A stretch of DNA of 28,032 nucleotides from an uncultured Oscillospiraceae bacterium (GCA_934597165.1 CAKTQP010000024.1:1-28032), one strand, 5' to 3'. Shown: positions 14,572 to 25,725, numbered from the stretch's first letter. Made by a program: numbers and translations. Notes: generated by a model from the sequence alone, not told the origin.

Positions 14572-14606
14572 AACAGCGTAGGAAATGATTCCTACGCTGT
14601 TTTTTT
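14572..14606. terminator. Bidirectional terminator between convergent genes
   Basis: An 11-bp perfect stem (14572-14582 with 14591-14601) followed by seven Ts on the plus strand and four on the minus strand. It serves the Nudix cluster and probably yjdF. Confidence 0.88.
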
Positions 14607-14612
14607 GAGCAA

Positions 14613-15032
14613 TCAGTGTCCTCGGTGCTTCGCCTTGCGCTTTTCCTGGCGCTGAGCAAATCGGCGTTCCTGTTCTGCTTCCTTCTCCGCCCGGGAACGC
14701 TTTTTCCGAGCCTGTTTGCCCGCTTCCTGCTGGAGCTTCAAGGCTTGCTGTGCCTTGGTGCCTATGCCGGTGTGCTGTAGCTGCTTCTTGATCTCCCGCT
14801 GTGCCCGTTTGGGGTTGAGGCGTTTCCGTTCCGCTTGTTCCACCGGGACAGGCGGACTGAAGGGCAGATGCCGCCAGTGATCCAGCAGAAACTGATAGAC
14901 CTCGTAATCCTTGGGTTCGGCACCGAAGGTGATCTTGCAGACGGTGCAGTGACCTGCCTCGATGCGCTGGTAAAGGGCAATCCAAAACGGCTCCTCGAAG
15001 CAGACGGTGATGGTGGCGCAGGCGTGTTCCAT
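14613..15032 (-). CDS. yjdF: YjdF family protein (DUF2992)
   Basis: A 139-residue protein. The N-terminal ITVCFEEPFWIALYQRIEAG and the KITFGAEPKDYEVYQFLLDHW block are characteristic; the C-terminal half is a highly charged Lys/Arg/Gln helix (KKRSRAEKEAEQERRFAQRQEKRKAK). The biochemical role is unknown. In other Firmicutes the gene sits under the yjdF riboswitch, which responds to azaaromatic compounds. ATG 15030-15032 follows AAAGGAGG; the in-frame extension upstream has no such site. Confidence 0.88.
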   Translation of the reverse strand: MEHACATITVCFEEPFWIALYQRIEAGHCTVCKITFGAEPKDYEVYQFLLDHWRHLPFSPPVPVEQAERKRLNPKRAQREIKKQLQHTGIGTKAQQALKLQQEAGKQARKKRSRAEKEAEQERRFAQRQEKRKAKHRGH

Positions 15033-15085
15033 CGGAATTCCTCCTTTTGTGGGTGAAAATTTCACACGAAGAAGGGACAACCAAA

Positions 15086-15160
15086 GGAGGCAGGTTACTG
15101 ATACCGCAAAACCTTGCGATACTCCCGGACTACCTACCGGGACGTGTTTTTATCTCCGTG
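15086..15160 (-). promoter_or_regulatory. yjdF riboswitch-like leader
   Basis: Directly upstream of yjdF on the minus strand, with consecutive hairpins: CCCGG/CCGGG (15124-15140) and a TATCGCAA/TTGCGGTA stem (15101-15121), followed by CAGTAACCTGCC. Position, stem order and gene identity fit the azaaromatic-sensing yjdF motif. A further hairpin (GTGTGAAA..., 15047-15066) lies between it and the ribosome site. Confidence 0.6.
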
Positions 15161-15241
15161 ATGTGGATAAATAGAGCAACGAGGCAGTTGTCATACAAAG
15201 ACCAAGCCGCGCAGCGCCCTTAAATTTTTTGACAAGCTTTT

Positions 15242-16084
15242 TTATAAAAAAGCGGAAGCGTGGCGGCAGACGTGGCAGCACAGGTTCACGCAGATCGGCA
15301 GCTGAGCGATGTGGGTGGCTGCCGGCAGGATGGACACCGCCAGGGCAGTCACCGTGCCGCCCAGACCCTGGGGGCCGATGCCCAGCTTGTTGATGCGTTC
15401 CAGCAGGCGTTCCTCCATCTCCCGATACAGCGGGTCAGGGTTGTGCTCGTCCAGAGGACGCAGCAGGGCACGCTTGGCCAGGAGGGTACACTGTTCCGAG
15501 TTGCCGCCGATGCCGATGCCCACCACCACCGGGGGACAGGGGTTGGAACCGGCGTCCTCCACCGCCTGGATGATGGCGTTTTCCACCTCTTCCAGGGGCG
15601 TGGTGGGTTTGAGCATTTTCAGCGTGGTCATGTTCTCACTGCCGGCACCCTTAGGAGCCACTGTGATGGACATCTGGTCACCAGGCACCAGGCGCAGGTG
15701 GAGGACAGCCGGGGTGTTGTCTTCGGTGTTCACTCGCCGCAAGGGGTCGCTGACCATGGATTTGCGCAGGTAACCCTCAGTGTATCCGGCGGCCACACCG
15801 GCATTCACAGCGTCCTCTAAGGCACCGCCGGTGATGTGGCACTCCTGCCCCAGGTCGATGAACACCACCGCCATGCCGGTGTCCTGGCAGATGGGCAGGT
15901 TCCGCTCTCCGGCGTAGGTGTAGTTCTCCACCAGGTCGTGGAGGATGGACTGGCCAACCGGCGAACGCTCCTGGGTGCAGGCGGCACAGATGGCGCTGCG
16001 CACATCGTCGGGCAGCTGGCAGTTGGCTTCGATACACAGATCCCGCACCTTGGCGGTAATTTCAGCACAGGTGATCTCACGCAT
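15242..16084 (-). CDS. Class I fumarate hydratase, alpha subunit
   Basis: A 280-residue iron-sulfur hydro-lyase subunit (FumA/TtdA alpha type). Cluster-ligand motifs: ICQDTG (Cys66), NPCPPVVVGIGIGG (Cys183) and a Cys-rich C-terminal VNLCCHVCRH. The family converts fumarate and malate (or tartrate to oxaloacetate) with a [4Fe-4S] cluster. In two-subunit enzymes the beta gene normally follows at once; here a yjdF leader follows instead and no beta subunit is in the window. The start ATG (16082-16084) overlaps the PHP stop by 8 bases (ATGCGTGA). Confidence 0.88.
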   Translation of the reverse strand: MREITCAEITAKVRDLCIEANCQLPDDVRSAICAACTQERSPVGQSILHDLVENYTYAGERNLPICQDTGMAVVFIDLGQECHITGGALEDAVNAGVAAGYTEGYLRKSMVSDPLRRVNTEDNTPAVLHLRLVPGDQMSITVAPKGAGSENMTTLKMLKPTTPLEEVENAIIQAVEDAGSNPCPPVVVGIGIGGNSEQCTLLAKRALLRPLDEHNPDPLYREMEERLLERINKLGIGPQGLGGTVTALAVSILPAATHIAQLPICVNLCCHVCRHASAFL

Positions 16085-16913
16085 GATGCAAATCCTCCTC
16101 TTTGTACAGGGAAATAGGATGGGGGGTGCGGCCGATGAAGTGGGTCACGTAGCGGAAGCCGCACTGTCTCAGCAGTTCATGTCCTTCCGGGAAGGCACGT
16201 GCCACGTTTTCGGGGGAGTGGGCGTCTGCGCCCACGGTGACCAGCTCGCCGCCCAGCTCGTGATAGGCGCGCAGGATGCCCTCGTAGTCGGCGGCGGAGC
16301 CAGGGTGATACTTGCAGGTGTTCAGCTCGATGGCCTTGCCGGAGGCGATGACTGCCTTCAAAATCTCCCGGATGATGCCCTCATAGGGTGCCAGAGAGAC
16401 GTCCTGCCCGTCCCGGTCCCGCATGTAGCGCAGAGGGTAGGGGATGTGTCCCAGGGTGTCGAACTTGCCCCACTGTGCCAGGCGGAGCATGGACTGAAAA
16501 TAGTCGTCCAAGAACTGATGGCACATGGCAGGGGAGGTGAAATTGGCATAGTAGTAATCCTGGTATTGCAGGGCGGCAGAGCTGTTGTGGATAGAGCCGA
16601 TGACCAGGTCGAGACCCGGTTCCGCGATGACCTGTTCGGCGGCGGAGAAATCCTCCGGGGCGTTGCCCACCTCGATGCCGAAGCCTAAGAAAATGCGGTC
16701 GCCCCAGGCGGCTTTGGCCTGAGCGTGGGCTTCACGGGCGGGCGTCCAATCGTAGGAGCGGACAAAGTTCCCGTGCTCGTCCACCACGTCATAGTGGTCG
16801 GTGAAACAGAGGGCGGAAAGTCCTGCCTGGACCGCTGCGGCGGCCATGTCGGGGCGGGGACTGTGGCTGTCAAAGGATACGCTGGAGTGCATATGCTGGT
16901 CTGCGTAAAACAT
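16077..16913 (-). CDS. PHP-family histidinol-phosphatase
   Basis: A 278-residue PHP metallophosphoesterase. Metal-binding motifs: DQHMHS near the N-terminus, TDHYD, GFGIEVG, GSIHN, LGHI and GADAHS. This is the HisK/HisJ pattern for histidinol-phosphate to histidinol in histidine synthesis, though relatives with other substrates exist. No other his gene is present. ATG 16911-16913 has GGAGG upstream. It overlaps the fumarase alpha gene, so the two are cotranscribed. Confidence 0.85.
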   Translation of the reverse strand: MFYADQHMHSSVSFDSHSPRPDMAAAAVQAGLSALCFTDHYDVVDEHGNFVRSYDWTPAREAHAQAKAAWGDRIFLGFGIEVGNAPEDFSAAEQVIAEPGLDLVIGSIHNSSAALQYQDYYYANFTSPAMCHQFLDDYFQSMLRLAQWGKFDTLGHIPYPLRYMRDRDGQDVSLAPYEGIIREILKAVIASGKAIELNTCKYHPGSAADYEGILRAYHELGGELVTVGADAHSPENVARAFPEGHELLRQCGFRYVTHFIGRTPHPISLYKEEDLHHA

Positions 16914-16951
16914 GGGAAAAACCTCCAGTGAAAAAGTAGATTGATAAGCCC

Positions 16952-16980
16952 ATTGTAACCGTTGCCGTGGGATTTGTCAA
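16952..16980 (-). promoter_or_regulatory. Promoter of the PHP-fumarase operon
   Basis: Minus strand: TTGACA (16975-16980), 17-base spacer, TACAAT (16952-16957). The -35 overlaps the T-tract of the dnaJ terminator. Confidence 0.75.
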
Positions 16981-17016
16981 AAAAAGTGGACACCGAATCG
17001 GTTTGATTCGGTGTCC
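16979..17016 (-). terminator. Terminator of the hrcA-grpE-dnaK-dnaJ operon
   Basis: A 12-bp perfect stem (16988-16999 with 17005-17016) followed on the minus strand by AC and seven Ts. Confidence 0.92.
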
Positions 17017-17095
17017 GGTAGGATTGGTAAGTCGGGCGTCCGTTTTTTCATGCCTTGGGTCATTGCGGACGCTCACTTGAAAACGAGATCAGAGA

Positions 17096-18238
17096 TTATT
17101 TCCGTTTCCCCTTGTCAAAGAACCCCTTCTTGTGGGCTTCCTTGTGCTTCATGGCACTGTCGAAGGCACGCAGGGCGCTCTTTGCCTCGGCGCTCAGGTT
17201 GGTGGGCACCTGGATGCTCACCGTCACGTACTGGTCGCCGCGGCCGCTCTTGTTCAGGCGGGGGATGCCCTTGCCCTTCAGACGGAAGGTGGTGTCTCCC
17301 TGGGTGCCGGCGGGCAGGTTGTACTTGACCTTGCCGTCGATGGTGGGGATCTCCAGCTCGCCGCCCAATGCGGCGTCCACAAAGGAGACGGGGTGGGTGT
17401 AGTGTACGTCGAAGCCGTCACGGGTGAACATGGGATGGGGGGATACGGCGATGCTGATGATCAGGTCGCCGTTGGGGCCGCCATTCCGACCCACATGACC
17501 CTGACCGTGCATATTGATGGCCTGGCCGTTGTTGATGCCGGCGGGAACCTTCACATGGACGGTGGTACGACGGCGGACGAGACCACGGCCGCTGCACACC
17601 TTGCAGGGGTTCTTGATGATATGTCCATCGCCACCACATTCCGGGCACTCCTGCTGGGTCTGCATGACGCCGAAGGGGGTGCGCTGCTGGGTCTGGATGA
17701 CACCGGTGCCGTGGCAGCGCTGGCAGGTCTGCACGCCGTTGGGGTCTGTGGTGCCCTTGCCCTGGCATTCCTTACAGGCTTCGATCCGCTCGATGGGAAT
17801 GTCCTTCTCGCAGCCGAAAGCAGCCTCTTCAAAGGTCAGCCGCAGCACTTCCCGCAGGTTGGGGCCCTGCATGGGGGCGTTCCGGTCGGGACCGCCGCCG
17901 CCACCGAAGCCGCCGAACCCGCCGCCGCCAAAGACGGAGGAGAGGATGTCGCCGAAATCGAAGCCGCCAAAGCCGCCGCCGAATCCACCGGCGCCGAAGT
18001 TGGGGTCTAATCCGTCGAAGCCGAACTGGTCGTACTTGGCCTTCTTGTCCTCGTCGGACAATACTTCGTACGCTTCGTTGACTTCCTTAAATTTATTGGC
18101 GGCCTCATCGTCTCCCGGATTCATATCGGGATGATATTTCTTGGCGAGTTTTCGGTATGCTTTTTTGATCTGCTCAGGGGTCGCGTTCTTCTCTACACCG
18201 AGTACCTCGTAATAATCTCTCTTATTTGCATCTGCCAT
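17096..18238 (-). CDS. dnaJ: Chaperone DnaJ (Hsp40)
   Basis: A 380-residue complete type I DnaJ. J domain with HPD at 36-38, a Gly/Phe-rich region (about 81-117), four zinc repeats CKECQGKG, CQRCHGTG, CPECGGDG and CKVCSGRG, then the substrate-binding C-terminal domains. It stimulates DnaK ATPase and delivers unfolded clients in the cytoplasm. It is last in the operon, separated from dnaK by 173 bases with three hairpins. Ribosome site GAAGGTGA. Confidence 0.98.
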   Translation of the reverse strand: MADANKRDYYEVLGVEKNATPEQIKKAYRKLAKKYHPDMNPGDDEAANKFKEVNEAYEVLSDEDKKAKYDQFGFDGLDPNFGAGGFGGGFGGFDFGDILSSVFGGGGFGGFGGGGGPDRNAPMQGPNLREVLRLTFEEAAFGCEKDIPIERIEACKECQGKGTTDPNGVQTCQRCHGTGVIQTQQRTPFGVMQTQQECPECGGDGHIIKNPCKVCSGRGLVRRRTTVHVKVPAGINNGQAINMHGQGHVGRNGGPNGDLIISIAVSPHPMFTRDGFDVHYTHPVSFVDAALGGELEIPTIDGKVKYNLPAGTQGDTTFRLKGKGIPRLNKSGRGDQYVTVSIQVPTNLSAEAKSALRAFDSAMKHKEAHKKGFFDKGKRK

Positions 18239-18255
18239 AAATTCACCTTCTTATC

Positions 18256-18360
18256 CAGGCGGCAGCTTCCCAAAGGGCTGCCTCAACGCTCTGAGACGGG
18301 CGGCGGAAAAAGCCTCCGCCGTCCGTCTGAAACCCCGCTGAGCCGCCGGTCAGGCGGCTC
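18256..18360 (-). other. Three-hairpin dnaK-dnaJ intercistronic region
   Basis: Stems at 18256-18283, 18294-18328 (about 13 bp with a T-rich loop on the minus strand) and 18340-18360 (8 bp). None has a following T-tract, so they look like mRNA-stabilising or processing elements, not full terminators. Confidence 0.65.
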
Positions 18361-18411
18361 TGGAGCACGGGTATTTGTTCTGTTCTGTCAGGAGCAGACG
18401 GGCGATCGAAA

Positions 18412-20277
<1,866 letters not shown>

Positions 20278-20348
20278 AATGTTGCCTCCTAATATAGAAA
20301 AGATAATTGTTAACAAAAGTTAGGTGTCCCGGTTGCGGGACGGGGTGG

Positions 20349-20948
20349 TCAGTTTGCAACCTGTACCATGGCGAACCGGATGACTTTTTCACCCATCATG
20401 AAGCCGGTCTGGAAACAGGCGGCCACGGTGTTCTCGCCAAAGTTCTCATCTTCGATGTGCATCACTGCATTGTGAAGATTGGGGTCAAAGGGCTGGCCAA
20501 CGGCCTCGATGGGCTTGATGTCCAGGCTGGCCAACACGTCCAGCAGCTGGGTCATGGTCATCTCCACGCCCTTGAGGAACGCTTCGTCCTCGGTGCCCTG
20601 CTGCAGCGCCCGTTCCAGGTTGTCGTAAACAGGGAGGAATTTCAGGGCGGCGTCTGCCTTGGCGTTGGTGTAGGCGTCCGACTTTTCCTTGGTGGTGCGG
20701 CGCCGGAAGTTGTCGTACTCAGCAGCCAGGCGCAGGTAAGCGTCCTCCTGGTCCTTCAATGCCTTCTTGGCACGGGCCAGGGCGGCGGATGCTTTGCCTT
20801 CCGCTAAGCTGTCCTCGCCTTCGGCTGCGGTGGGTTCCGCTGCGGGAGCCTCCGTTTCTACGGTTTCTTCGATCACGGTCTCAGCCGGGGTCTCTTCCGC
20901 CGCAGTGGCTTCGGGCGCCATCTTGTCTTTTTCTTGATTCATTTCCAT
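20349..20948 (-). CDS. grpE: Nucleotide exchange factor GrpE
   Basis: A 199-residue protein. An acidic low-complexity N-terminus (about 1-55) precedes a long coiled coil with YLRLAAEYDNFRRRTTKEK and the beta-wing domain with FDPNLHNAV and VAACFQTGFMMGEKVIRFAMV. It releases ADP from DnaK. It begins 5 bases after the hrcA stop. ATG 20946-20948 has AAGGAGG at correct spacing. Confidence 0.97.
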   Translation of the reverse strand: MEMNQEKDKMAPEATAAEETPAETVIEETVETEAPAAEPTAAEGEDSLAEGKASAALARAKKALKDQEDAYLRLAAEYDNFRRRTTKEKSDAYTNAKADAALKFLPVYDNLERALQQGTEDEAFLKGVEMTMTQLLDVLASLDIKPIEAVGQPFDPNLHNAVMHIEDENFGENTVAACFQTGFMMGEKVIRFAMVQVAN

Positions 20949-20953
20949 TTATG

Positions 20954-22081
20954 TCAGCCTCCTTGATCGTTGGAGTCGTTTTTACTTGCTTCAGGCGGGG
21001 GATTCAGCTCCAACGCCTTAGCGGGGGGAGCCAGGGAGTTGCCGGACATGCCGTTGAACAGCTTGCCCAGGTTATCCGCCAGGTAGGACAGCTTGGCGGT
21101 CACCTTGGCGTAATCCATTCGCGTTGGTCCCACCACACCGATGACGCCTTTCATGCCGTCGCCGATGTCGTAACTGGCCAGCACCACGCTGGTGTCCTTC
21201 AACTCTTCTGCCACATTCTCCGGTCCGATGAACACCTTCGGCCCCTCGTCCTCGCCCTCACTCATCATGGGGGCAGTCAGGTGAGCCAGATTGGGATCGT
21301 CGGCCAGATAGGTCAGCAGCTTGTGCGCTTTGTCTACGTCCTGGTATTCCGGGTGATTCAGGAGCTGACTGGCTCCTGCGGTGTGGATGCTGCTGTGTTC
21401 CAGGTCATCCAGCACCTCCATGGCGAAGGAAACCACCAGGGAGATCAGCCCGTAGGAACTGCCCGCCGCCTTTTCCGCCACCTGCATCAGATCCGGTGTG
21501 ATCTCTTGCAAGGTCTTGCCGGTGAAGGAGGTGTTCAGCAGGGCGTTGAGCAGCTGCAGCTGAGGTTCTGTGATGTTGCTGGGCAGATGCACCAGCTTGT
21601 TCTTGACCACATTGGTGTTGGTCATGGCCACCACGATGAAGCTGTTAGGGTCAACCATCAGCAGGTCGTACCGGGAGATATAGATGCGATCCCGACCGGC
21701 GGTGAGGGCGAAGGCGGGGTAGTTGGTGAACTGGCTGACCAGCTTGCCGGCTTGGTCGATGACCCGATCCAACTCTCGCATCTTCAAATGCATCGCCTCG
21801 TTGATCCGCTCCGTCTCCTGCATGGACAGCTTGTGCTTTTCCATCAGCTCGTTCACGTAGAACCGGTAGCCGGCAGGGGAGGGGATGCGTCCGGCGGAGG
21901 TGTGGGGCTGTTCTAGGTACCCCATCTTCTCCAGGGTCGCCATCTCGTTCCGGATGGTGGCGGAGGAACAATCCAACTGGGCCAGGTCTGCGATGATCTT
22001 GGAGCCCACCGGCTCAGCCGTCTCAATGTAATGCTCCACTACCGCCCGGAGGATGCGTTTCCTACGTTCGGTCATGTTCAT
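20954..22081 (-). CDS. hrcA: Heat-inducible transcription repressor HrcA
   Basis: A 375-residue repressor. The N-terminal winged helix contains YIETAEPVGSKIIA and SSATIRNEMATLEKMGYLEQPHTSAGRIPS, the family signature; the C-terminal GAF-like domain ends around GVVGPTRMDYAKV. It binds CIRCE and depends on GroEL for activity. It is first in its own operon and so autoregulated. The start at 22079-22081 uses AGGTGA (22087-22092). Confidence 0.97.
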   Translation of the reverse strand: MNMTERRKRILRAVVEHYIETAEPVGSKIIADLAQLDCSSATIRNEMATLEKMGYLEQPHTSAGRIPSPAGYRFYVNELMEKHKLSMQETERINEAMHLKMRELDRVIDQAGKLVSQFTNYPAFALTAGRDRIYISRYDLLMVDPNSFIVVAMTNTNVVKNKLVHLPSNITEPQLQLLNALLNTSFTGKTLQEITPDLMQVAEKAAGSSYGLISLVVSFAMEVLDDLEHSSIHTAGASQLLNHPEYQDVDKAHKLLTYLADDPNLAHLTAPMMSEGEDEGPKVFIGPENVAEELKDTSVVLASYDIGDGMKGVIGVVGPTRMDYAKVTAKLSYLADNLGKLFNGMSGNSLAPPAKALELNPPPEASKNDSNDQGG

Positions 22082-22107
22082 CTCATTCACCTGCCCTTTC
22101 TGCTGGA

Positions 22108-22134
22108 TTAGCACTCAACCTCTCTAAGTGCTAA
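22108..22134 (-). promoter_or_regulatory. CIRCE operator
   Basis: TTAGCACTC, nine bases, AAGTGCTAA: the CIRCE inverted repeat with one departure from consensus. It lies just downstream of the hrcA -10. Confidence 0.96.
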
Positions 22135-22138
22135 AGAT

Positions 22139-22167
22139 AATATAGCACCATGCAATCCCAATGTCAA
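22139..22167 (-). promoter_or_regulatory. hrcA operon promoter
   Basis: Minus strand: TTGACA (22162-22167), 17-base spacer, TATATT (22139-22144), immediately before CIRCE. Confidence 0.9.
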
Positions 22168-22216
22168 TAGGTTCCCCATGTAAACTGTTTGTGAATTTCA
22201 GAGAAATCATACGATG

Positions 22217-22250
22217 AAAAAAATCCCTGCCGAAGTATCAGACAGGGATT
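22217..22250 (-). terminator. Terminator of folT-folC
   Basis: An 8-bp stem (22222-22229 with 22243-22250) followed by six Ts on the minus strand. Confidence 0.85.
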
Positions 22251-22274
22251 TGGATTGCTAAGTTGTAGGTGCCT

Positions 22275-23549
<1,275 letters not shown>

Positions 23550-23567
23550 AAAACGATTCCTTCTTTC

Positions 23568-24095
23568 TTAGGCTTGCTCCGGCCACAGTCCCAGACGGCG
23601 GAAGACGCCGCTGCGGCAGAGGAAAAAGAGCACCAGGGTATCCAGCACAGCGATGACGCAGTACAGAGGCACGCGGACGGCCAGCAGCGCAGGCAGCGGG
23701 GTGCCGTAGAGGGTGCTCAGCCACCAAGTGGTCCAGAACATACTGCCCAGCACGAAGCCAGGGCCGGTGACCAGCAGGAGGCGGGGCAGGGTGAGGCGTT
23801 TCCAGACCAGGGGGCGCAGCAGTCCGGCCATGATGCCCAGCAGGGTGGGGGTGACGGTGAGGACAGGCAGCCAGCCCAGACCGGAGAGCAGGCCAGCCCC
23901 CAAAATATCGGATACCGCTCCCACCACAGCGCCAGCTACCGGGCCGAAGAGGAGACCGGCGGTGAGGATGGGGATGGCTTCAAAGGTGATTTTAATGCTG
24001 TTGGTGATCCAGATGACACAGAAACGCGCCAGGACGATCTCCATGGCGCAGAGCAAGGCCAGGGTGGCCAGGGTACGGGTGTGGGTGCGATTCAT
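23568..24095 (-). CDS. folT: Folate ECF transporter S component
   Basis: A 175-residue membrane protein with five or six hydrophobic segments. The core ITFEAIPILTAGLLFGPVAGAVVGAVSDILG is the S-component signature. It binds folate and docks with a shared ECF energising module encoded elsewhere. ATG 24093-24095 follows AAGGAGGTCA. Its operon partner folC supports the folate assignment. A longer reading frame upstream crosses the preceding terminator and is not used. Confidence 0.88.
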   Translation of the reverse strand: MNRTHTRTLATLALLCAMEIVLARFCVIWITNSIKITFEAIPILTAGLLFGPVAGAVVGAVSDILGAGLLSGLGWLPVLTVTPTLLGIMAGLLRPLVWKRLTLPRLLLVTGPGFVLGSMFWTTWWLSTLYGTPLPALLAVRVPLYCVIAVLDTLVLFFLCRSGVFRRLGLWPEQA

Positions 24096-24160
24096 GAGAA
24101 TGACCTCCTTATCATAACATGCGAAGATAGGCAAATGTAATAGGGGTTTGCAACGTTCCG

Positions 24161-24203
24161 AAAAAAAGACTGCGTACCGAGTCCATTTACCCGGTACGCA
24201 GTC
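24161..24203 (-). terminator. Terminator of the HPr-dehydrogenase gene
   Basis: A 12-bp perfect stem (24168-24179 with 24192-24203), then seven Ts on the minus strand. Confidence 0.93.
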
Positions 24204-24264
24204 CAAAGTTACATTTGAAATTGTCTCACATGGAAAGCCTGTTGTCGCTCCCTGTGCCAGCACT

Positions 24265-25572
24265 TTAGCGGACGACTTCCGCCTTCCCATAGGGCAGACC
24301 CTGGAGGAAGTTGCGGGCGTTCTCCAGCGTATCCGCTGCGATGGCCTGCAAGGCTTCTCTGGTGAAGAAGGCCTGGTGCGAGGTGACGACCACTTGGGGG
24401 AAGGACGTCAGACGGGCGACCACATCGTTGCTCAGGATGTCGTCGGAGTGGTCGGTGTAGACCACCTCGTCCTGTCCCTCGTAGACGTCCAGAGCCACAG
24501 CGTGGAACTTGCCAGCCCGTAGACCGGTGATGAGGGCGTTGGTGTCGATGAAGCCGCCGCGAGCGGTGTTCACCAGCATGACGCCATCCTTCATCATGGC
24601 GATGGCCTTGTCGTTGATCAGGTGATAGGTGCCGCCTTCGCCCATGATGAGGGGGCCGTGGACGGAGATCAGGTCAGACCGCTGGAACAGCTCCTCCTTG
24701 GAGACGTAGGTCAGCAGACCTTCCTCCTCCAGGGCCTTGTTGGGATAGGCGTCCCAGGCCAGGACGGTCATGCCATAGCCCTTGCAGATCCGAGCCATGC
24801 ACTGGCCGATGCGGCCGGTGGTGACGATGCCAGCCACCTTGTTGTGCAGGTCGGTGCCCAACAGGCCGTTCAGGGCGAAGTTGTTGTCCTTCACCTTGTT
24901 GTATGCCTTGGCGATGCGGCGGTTGGCGGCCTGCAGGATGGCCATGGCGTGTTCGGCTACTGCATAGGGCGAATAGGCCGGGACACGCAGGACGGTGATG
25001 CCGCATTCCTTGGCGGCGTCCAAATCCACGTTGTTGAAACCGGCGCAGCGGAGCAGGATGAGGCGGATGCCGTTCTTTTTCATCTGTTCCACCACCGCGC
25101 GAGGCGCCTCGTCATTGACGAACATACACACCGCGTCAAAGCCGCGGCACAGGTGGACGGTCTCGGCGGTCAGGCGGCTGTCAAAATAGGTGATGTCGCA
25201 GTTATAAGCGCCCTCGCCCTTGTCCTTGGCCAGCTCTTCAAAGAAGATCTTGTCATAGGACTTGGTGCCGTAGAAGGCCACCTTCAACACATTCAGGTTG
25301 TTGTCCGTGGGGATGATATGGGCGAAGACCTCTTGCAGTCTTGCATAATCGTGCGCCTCTTCTTCGGGGGTGCCTTCGATCTTGATATTCAGGACGTCGC
25401 CCTTCTTGGCGCGCAAGGCGATGATGGCCAGCACGTCGGTGCCGGACGCGGACATTCCGTTGCTTTCAATGGTCACCGCACTCTTCAAAGCGGTGCACTC
25501 CGTGGCCAAGATGGCGGCAGGACGGGCGTGCAGACCCAAGGTTGCTTTACAAGTGTACCGGAATGCTTTCAT
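24265..25572 (-). CDS. HPr domain fused to a D-lactate dehydrogenase-type oxidoreductase
   Basis: A 435-residue two-domain protein in one uninterrupted frame. Residues 1-88 align without gaps to HPr: the phosphorylatable His15 and Arg17 in GLHARPA are present, and Asp46 stands at the usual Ser46. Residues 95-435 are a D-2-hydroxyacid dehydrogenase: catalytic Arg338 (NTARGG), Glu365 (DVYEG) and His399 (TSHQAF), and Asp274 after the second beta strand, which suggests NAD. The nucleotide loop reads TTGRIG (251-256), so the first Gly of GxGxxG is Thr. It probably reduces pyruvate or a related 2-oxoacid, possibly under PTS control. ATG 25570-25572 with GAGGAGG upstream fixes the start at the HPr domain. 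Monocistronic. Confidence 0.88.
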   Translation of the reverse strand: MKAFRYTCKATLGLHARPAAILATECTALKSAVTIESNGMSASGTDVLAIIALRAKKGDVLNIKIEGTPEEEAHDYARLQEVFAHIIPTDNNLNVLKVAFYGTKSYDKIFFEELAKDKGEGAYNCDITYFDSRLTAETVHLCRGFDAVCMFVNDEAPRAVVEQMKKNGIRLILLRCAGFNNVDLDAAKECGITVLRVPAYSPYAVAEHAMAILQAANRRIAKAYNKVKDNNFALNGLLGTDLHNKVAGIVTTGRIGQCMARICKGYGMTVLAWDAYPNKALEEEGLLTYVSKEELFQRSDLISVHGPLIMGEGGTYHLINDKAIAMMKDGVMLVNTARGGFIDTNALITGLRAGKFHAVALDVYEGQDEVVYTDHSDDILSNDVVARLTSFPQVVVTSHQAFFTREALQAIAADTLENARNFLQGLPYGKAEVVR

Positions 25573-25697
25573 GATAAATCCTCCTCTGATCCTTCGAGAT
25601 TGGTATGTACCTTCTGGAAGATAAACCTTAAAACAGAATGTGTGATATAAGGTGGAAACGGACGGGGGAAAAATACCTTTCCCCGATTTCCGCCTAC

Positions 25698-25725
25698 ATC
25701 ATAGTCCAATTTTCGAAAAAATCAA
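25698..25725 (-). promoter_or_regulatory. Promoter of the HPr-dehydrogenase gene
   Basis: Minus strand: TTGATT (25720-25725), 16-base spacer, TATGAT (25698-25703). The leader of about 120 bases holds a GGGGAAA/TTTTCCCC hairpin (about 25662-25685). Confidence 0.5.

Noticed and set aside
24096..24260. THF riboswitch before the folate transporter
   Set aside because: Only the terminator of the preceding gene and a weak promoter are present; no THF aptamer core was seen.
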